From the NCBI RefSeq assembly GCF_022809115.1, contig NZ_JALGBH010000002.1, positions 434,001 to 498,000 of the forward strand: a stretch of DNA of 64,000 bases. The letters are read 5' to 3'. This document shows, one piece after another, positions 63,369-64,000 of the stretch; positions within the stretch are counted from its first letter, which is position 1; each line of letters begins with the position of its first letter. Both the position numbers and the translations under genes were made by a program. The notes beneath the pieces were generated by a model. The model did no database searches, was not told where the DNA came from, and was given only the letters and a program-made list of their open reading frames with translations. Source of the stretch: Pedobacter montanisoli (GTDB taxonomy: Bacteria; Bacteroidota; Bacteroidia; Sphingobacteriales; Sphingobacteriaceae).

Positions 63369-64000
63369 TTATTTTTTCTTTTGATTAGCGGCCTGTTGTT
63401 GCTGGCGCATATAATCTTCTAAACGGGATTGGAAACCCGATTTTTTCTTTTCTGTTTTTGGCTTGGTCTTATTTTCCTGTAAGATCGCATGTATCTTATC
63501 GTCGTTTACCATTTTTCTGATGATAAACTGTTGTAAGAAAGTAATCATGTTAGCTAGGAAATAATAATAGTTCAAACCTGAAGGGTAGCTATTTAACACA
63601 CCAAAGAAAATTAAAGGCATGATGTAACCAATGTACTTCATCTGGCCTGTAGCACCCGATATTTGGTTGTTAAAGTAAGTGTATATCAATGTAGAAATGG
63701 TCATTAATAAACACATTAAACTTAAGTGGTTACCAATTAATGGAATGTTAAAACCAAAACTAATGAAGTTATCATAAGTAGAAAGGTCTTTCATCCATAA
63801 GAAACTCTCGCCTCTAAGCTCAAATAAGTTAGGGAAGAAGAAGAAGAAAGCCATTACAAAAGGTAATTGTAATACCATTGGTAAACAACCTCCTAACGGG
63901 TTTACACCCACTTGTTTGTACAGTTTTAGGTATTCCTGTTGTAAAAGGGTAGGATTATCTTCGCCTACTTTGGCTTTGATCTCTTCCATTTCTGGTTTTA
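63369..64000 (-). CDS. yidC: YidC membrane protein insertase, C-terminal part
   Basis: Partial: the frame is open to the right edge, and the first 200-odd residues of the family are outside. What is visible is the conserved YidC2 domain: NPLGGCLPMVLQLPFVMAFFFFFPNLFELRGESF, then helices and a Lys-rich tail (FQSRLEDYMRQQQQ...KKK) that binds ribosomes. It inserts proteins in the inner membrane, with or without SecYEG. Confidence 0.95.
   Translation of the reverse strand, partial: KPEMEEIKAKVGEDNPTLLQQEYLKLYKQVGVNPLGGCLPMVLQLPFVMAFFFFFPNLFELRGESFLWMKDLSTYDNFISFGFNIPLIGNHLSLMCLLMTISTLIYTYFNNQISGATGQMKYIGYIMPLIFFGVLNSYPSGLNYYYFLANMITFLQQFIIRKMVNDDKIHAILQENKTKPKTEKKKSGFQSRLEDYMRQQQQAANQKKK

Noticed and set aside
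1..64000. tRNA or other RNA genes, riboswitches
   Set aside because: I found no cloverleaf-like or conserved riboswitch pattern by eye. A tRNAscan-SE and Infernal run would settle this; I could not run them.

Overview
The window reads as a chromosome segment of a Bacteroidota bacterium, most likely Sphingobacteriaceae (Pedobacter-like). The evidence is a SusC/SusD pair, a secreted protein with a type IX secretion (T9SS) C-terminal tail, Bacteroidota-style promoters (TTG or TTTG, about 18-21 bp, TAnnTTTG) before many genes, few Shine-Dalgarno sequences, A/T-rich spacers and moderate-to-low GC. I saw no rRNA, tRNA, CRISPR array, transposase or prophage. Gene starts were chosen from family alignment points and, in several cases, from promoter position.

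Region by region. 0-3.4 kb: grpE with the first codons of dnaJ at the left edge, a small protein plus FtsE-like ATPase pair, and a LuxC-type acyl-CoA reductase divergent from a 2[4Fe-4S] ferredoxin. 3.4-8.5 kb: a lipoprotein, a TMEM175-type channel, an Rrf2 regulator / group III truncated haemoglobin / membrane protein operon, an accessory methionine aminopeptidase, a GNAT protein and a serine hydrolase. 8.6-12 kb: an aspartic-protease-like protein paired with a DoxX-type membrane protein that carries a twin CX3C tail, two glyoxalase-fold proteins and a RibD/DHFR-like protein. 12.1-14.3 kb: a very AT-rich four-gene cassette with overlapping genes (DoxX-like, DUF2071, methyltransferase-like, membrane protein). 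14.5-17.2 kb: EVE protein, a small exported protein, a cation/proton antiporter and an acyl-CoA thioesterase.

17.6-25.3 kb is a complete heavy-metal efflux locus: response regulator and histidine kinase, then outer membrane (CzcC), adaptor (CzcB) and RND pump (CzcA) genes. Four direct repeats with an exact 11-bp period lie upstream of czcC where an OmpR/PhoB-type regulator would bind. The pump's DFGxxxDGxxxxxE motif points to divalent metals (Co/Zn/Cd/Ni) rather than Cu/Ag.

25.5-48.3 kb is mostly housekeeping: LLM flavin oxidoreductase, OsmC, PaaI, coaD, nhaA, a large secreted T9SS endonuclease/exonuclease/phosphatase protein, a YciO-type protein, FMN glutamate-synthase-like protein, asnS, an orphan kinase, sucC, a MazG-like/MaoC/HEAT-like run, nitroreductase, a GreA-like protein, a deacetylase lipoprotein, an outer membrane beta-barrel and clpB. 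48.7-52.8 kb: MFS transporter, pyrE and a NUDIX gene whose divergent start codons share a CATG, and an ECF sigma factor overlapping a membrane-protein gene. 53-63.2 kb: SusC/SusD, a fused SpmA-SpmB-type membrane protein, an M14 carboxypeptidase and an S9 dipeptidyl-peptidase-like enzyme, which together look like a peptide-use neighbourhood. yidC runs off the right edge.

A family of 21-bp palindromes (xxxCTGAA-N5-TTCAGxxx) recurs in four intergenic regions. The observations most worth follow-up are the pyrE/NUDIX shared start with a probably leaderless pyrE, the metal-efflux operator array with a leader hairpin, the twin-CX3C DoxX protein beside a retropepsin-like protein, the AT-rich cassette, and the Rrf2-globin promoter dyad.
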